64,000 bases of DNA. It comes from Taklimakanibacter deserti (lineage in GTDB: Bacteria; Pseudomonadota; Alphaproteobacteria; Rhizobiales; Aestuariivirgaceae). Location: positions 1 through 64,000 of the forward strand of contig QORU01000019.1 of NCBI GenBank assembly GCA_003574785.1. Direction: 5' to 3'. The notes beneath the pieces are model-generated. The model was not told where the DNA came from and made no database searches. It worked only from the letters and a program-made list of their open reading frames with translations. Every line of letters starts with the position of its first letter. Within the stretch, counting starts at the first letter, position 1. Position numbers and translations under genes: made by a program. This document shows, in pieces, positions 62,242-64,000 of the stretch.

Positions 62242-62688
62242 TCAGACTTTGCCGGCGGCACGTTTCGCCTTGACGCTCTTGGCGAGATCGGACGGAAATT
62301 GCGGATGCGGCACGTCGAAGGAGAAATGCCGGAAGATCTCCTCGCCGATGACTTTCCAGACCAGCGGCGTCCCGCGCGGGATCAGATAGATGCAGGGCGC
62401 CTCGACCAGGACGGTGCGTTTCTCTTCCAGCGACGGCGGCTGATAGTAGGTGATTTCGGCCTTGCCCGAGGTCACGAAATCGAGCTGGTCGACCCAGGTC
62501 GTCCATTTATATTCATGGCCCGGGAAGAAATCCTCGAACACCACTTGGCAGCAAGGCTCCTCGATGCCGACTCCCACCATGCGATGGAGCCCGCCGCCCA
62601 AGAAATCGATCGGCTTCGGCTCGACCGAATCGAGGTCGTCCGGCTCGATCCTATAGTAGGAGAATTTCGAATAGTTGATCGGATACAT
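62242..62688 (-). CDS. Cupin-fold protein
   Basis: 148 residues from ATG 62688, with AGGAGG 6 bp upstream. VFEDFFPGHEYKWTTWVDQLDFVTSG-like segments (broken here) and EITYYQPPSLEEKRTVLV suggest a single cupin barrel. Several metal-ligand positions of classical cupins are not obvious. It lies between the importer ATPase (10 bp) and the SDR gene, so it probably handles the imported compound or acts as a small-ligand sensor or isomerase. Confidence 0.72.
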   Translation of the reverse strand: MYPINYSKFSYYRIEPDDLDSVEPKPIDFLGGGLHRMVGVGIEEPCCQVVFEDFFPGHEYKWTTWVDQLDFVTSGKAEITYYQPPSLEEKRTVLVEAPCIYLIPRGTPLVWKVIGEEIFRHFSFDVPHPQFPSDLAKSVKAKRAAGKV

Positions 62689-62698
62689 GGGCTTCCTC

Positions 62699-63712
62699 CT
62701 ATGTGGCGTCGATGCCTTTGAGTGCGGGCAGGACATGGCACCAGGTGCTGTGTCCAGCTTCGAATGCGGTAGGCGGCGGATCGCTGGCGAAGCAGGCTGC
62801 TTCGGCGTGGGGGCAGCGGGTGTTGAAGCGGCAGCCGGCTGGAATGGCGTAGGAAGAGGGGATCTCGCCTGCCAATGCCGGCTCGCGCGATGCCTTGCCC
62901 TCGAGATCGGGATGCGCCTTGAGCAGCGCCTCGGTATAGGGATGGCGCGGACGGGTGAAGACATCGGCGGTCGATCCCAATTCGACGATGCGCCCGAGAT
63001 ACATGACGGCGACGCGGTCGGCGAGATGGGCGATGACCGAGAGCTGATGCGAGATGAAGATCATGCTCAAGCCCAGATCGCGGATGAGCTCGCTGAACAG
63101 ATTGAGGATCTGCGCCTGGACCGAGGCATCGAGCGCGCTCACCGCCTCATCGGCGATGATCATCCGGGGCTTGAGCGCCAGAGCGCGCGCGATGGCGACG
63201 CGCTGGCGCTGTCCGCCCGACAGAGCGCGAGGGGTAAGCTCGGCCATGGATTGCGGCAGACCCACGCGGTCGAGCAACTCGCGGACCAGGGGCTTAACGC
63301 CATCCTTCCCGATCAGGCCATGCACCAAGGCCGGCTCGCTGATGGCGCGGGCGATGCTGAGGCGCGGATTGAGCGAGCCACAGGGATCCTGGTAGATCAT
63401 CTGCATGTCCCGGCGGATCTGCCTGAGGCCTTGGGTCCGCGCCTCCCAGACGTCCCGGCCGTCGAAGGCGATAGTGCCGCGATCCGGTCTTTCGAGTCTC
63501 ACGATGCAGCGGGCGATGGTCGACTTGCCGCTGCCCGATTCACCCACGATGCCCAGAACCTCGTTCCGGCCGACTGACAGGGAGACGTCATCGAGAGCGA
63601 CGAGGCGTCGCGCCGGCGTGCCCCGCATCATGTTCATCAGCGAGTTCCGGCCGCCATAGGTCTTGCGAAGCCGGGTCACGCTCAAGATTGGATTTTCCAG
63701 GGCGGCAATCAT
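62699..63712 (-). CDS. Oligopeptide-type ABC transporter ATP-binding protein (OppF/DppF-like)
   Basis: 337 residues. Walker A is GESGSGKST, the signature ALSGGQRQRVAIARAL, Walker B MIIADEAVSALD (Glu-Ala instead of Glu-Pro), and the H-loop SHQLSVI. The C-terminal oligopeptide-transporter domain carries the CRFNTRCPHAEAAC cysteine pattern. It energises a peptide/nickel/glycoside-class importer together with the OppD-like protein encoded 7 bp upstream. Confidence 0.94.
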   Translation of the reverse strand: MIAALENPILSVTRLRKTYGGRNSLMNMMRGTPARRLVALDDVSLSVGRNEVLGIVGESGSGKSTIARCIVRLERPDRGTIAFDGRDVWEARTQGLRQIRRDMQMIYQDPCGSLNPRLSIARAISEPALVHGLIGKDGVKPLVRELLDRVGLPQSMAELTPRALSGGQRQRVAIARALALKPRMIIADEAVSALDASVQAQILNLFSELIRDLGLSMIFISHQLSVIAHLADRVAVMYLGRIVELGSTADVFTRPRHPYTEALLKAHPDLEGKASREPALAGEIPSSYAIPAGCRFNTRCPHAEAACFASDPPPTAFEAGHSTWCHVLPALKGIDAT

Positions 63713-63719
63713 GGGGCTC

Positions 63720-64000
63720 TCAATTCACGAACGGGCAGGCGGACCCGTGGCCCGGCAGCTTCCGGTCGAGCGTCACGGGGATGGTCCCGCATTCGGACCG
63801 GGCCGACGGACAGCGCGGTTGAAACGGGCAGCCTTGCGGCAGCGCGGCCGGGTTGGGCGGCAATCCGGCAATGGTCTTGAGGGGCGGGCGTCCGGCGCCC
63901 ACGCGCAATTGCGGGATCGCCGCCAGGAGCCCCCGTGTATAGGGATGGCGCGGAGCTTCGAGGATTTCGCGCGCGGGCCCCGATTCCATGATGCGTCCGG
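63720..64000 (-). CDS. Oligopeptide-type ABC transporter ATP-binding protein (OppD/DppD-like), partial
   Basis: Only the C-terminal 93 or so residues are in the window; the 5' part lies beyond base 64000. The oligopeptide-transporter C-terminal domain is recognisable (APRHPYTRGLLAAIPQL, CPFQPRCPSARSEC). It precedes the OppF-like gene on the minus strand, as in usual Opp/Dpp order. The permeases and binding protein are presumably further upstream, outside the window. Confidence 0.92.
   Translation of the reverse strand, partial: GRIMESGPAREILEAPRHPYTRGLLAAIPQLRVGAGRPPLKTIAGLPPNPAALPQGCPFQPRCPSARSECGTIPVTLDRKLPGHGSACPFVN

Overview
The window is a GC-rich chromosomal stretch, most likely from an alphaproteobacterium of the order Hyphomicrobiales (Rhizobiales). 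I infer this from the very high density of ABC importers and small catabolic operons, the frequent GTG/TTG starts and ATGA overlaps, and several intergenic palindromes of the kind scattered through rhizobial genomes (5201-5323, 19534-19583, 24622-24800, 41223-41391). No rRNA, complete tRNA, CRISPR array, integrase or transposase gene was found. The species cannot be named from what is visible.

Layout. 191-2932: ATPase and two permeases of a polyamine-type ABC importer with no binding protein in view. 3283-15172: a PucR/CdaR-type regulator, then a long plus-strand run encoding a flavin reductase-Nudix fusion, aldehyde dehydrogenase, luciferase-like flavin monooxygenase, a complete PotDBCA-like importer, an alpha/beta hydrolase, a carboxymuconolactone-decarboxylase-like protein, a NIPSNAP protein and a DUF1185 protein. 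This reads as uptake plus two-component flavin-dependent oxidation of an unknown, probably nitrogen-containing, compound. 15156-17789 (minus): IclR regulator, 3-hydroxyacid dehydrogenase and beta-keto acid cleavage enzyme.

18110-24616: class III aminotransferase, a two-subunit glycine-decarboxylase-like P-protein pair without GcvT or GcvH, a TIM-barrel isomerase and an AcoX-like kinase. This is the best candidate for an undescribed pathway. 24988-27948: polar amino acid/opine-type ABC importer. 28924-46709: a large catabolic island with a SAF-domain dehydrogenase, a GntR regulator, two DAO-type FAD oxidases, an HcnAB-like ferredoxin/FAD fusion subunit, two DapA-family lyases/synthases, an old-yellow-enzyme homologue, four SDRs, a carbohydrate-type ABC importer, and a HigBA-like toxin-antitoxin pair inserted between catabolic genes.

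46849-54252: a small XRE regulator with a large dyad in front of it, then six genes for a membrane complex related to hydrogenase 4 and complex I. Its large subunit lacks the nickel-ligand cysteines, so it is an energy-converting-hydrogenase-related (Ehr) complex and not a hydrogenase. 54320-54736: a ParD-like antitoxin beside a frameshifted, truncated ParE relic. 54740-60287: a ribose-type ABC importer with a divergent Gfo/Idh/MocA dehydrogenase and its own GntR regulator. 60312-60343 resembles a tRNA 3' end, followed by a poorly coding stretch. 60894-64000 (minus): VOC protein, SDR, cupin and the ATPases of an oligopeptide-type importer that runs off the window.

Regulation. Two recurring intergenic motifs link separate operons. 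An identical 11-mer, CGAACATTAGT, occurs upstream of the aminotransferase, the amino acid importer and the carbohydrate importer. Paired 6-mers of GTATAC type, 11 bp apart, occur upstream of the amino acid importer, between the divergent oxidase and DapA-family genes, and between two SDR genes. Together they suggest that 18-46 kb is partly one co-regulated catabolic island for an amino-acid- or opine-like compound.
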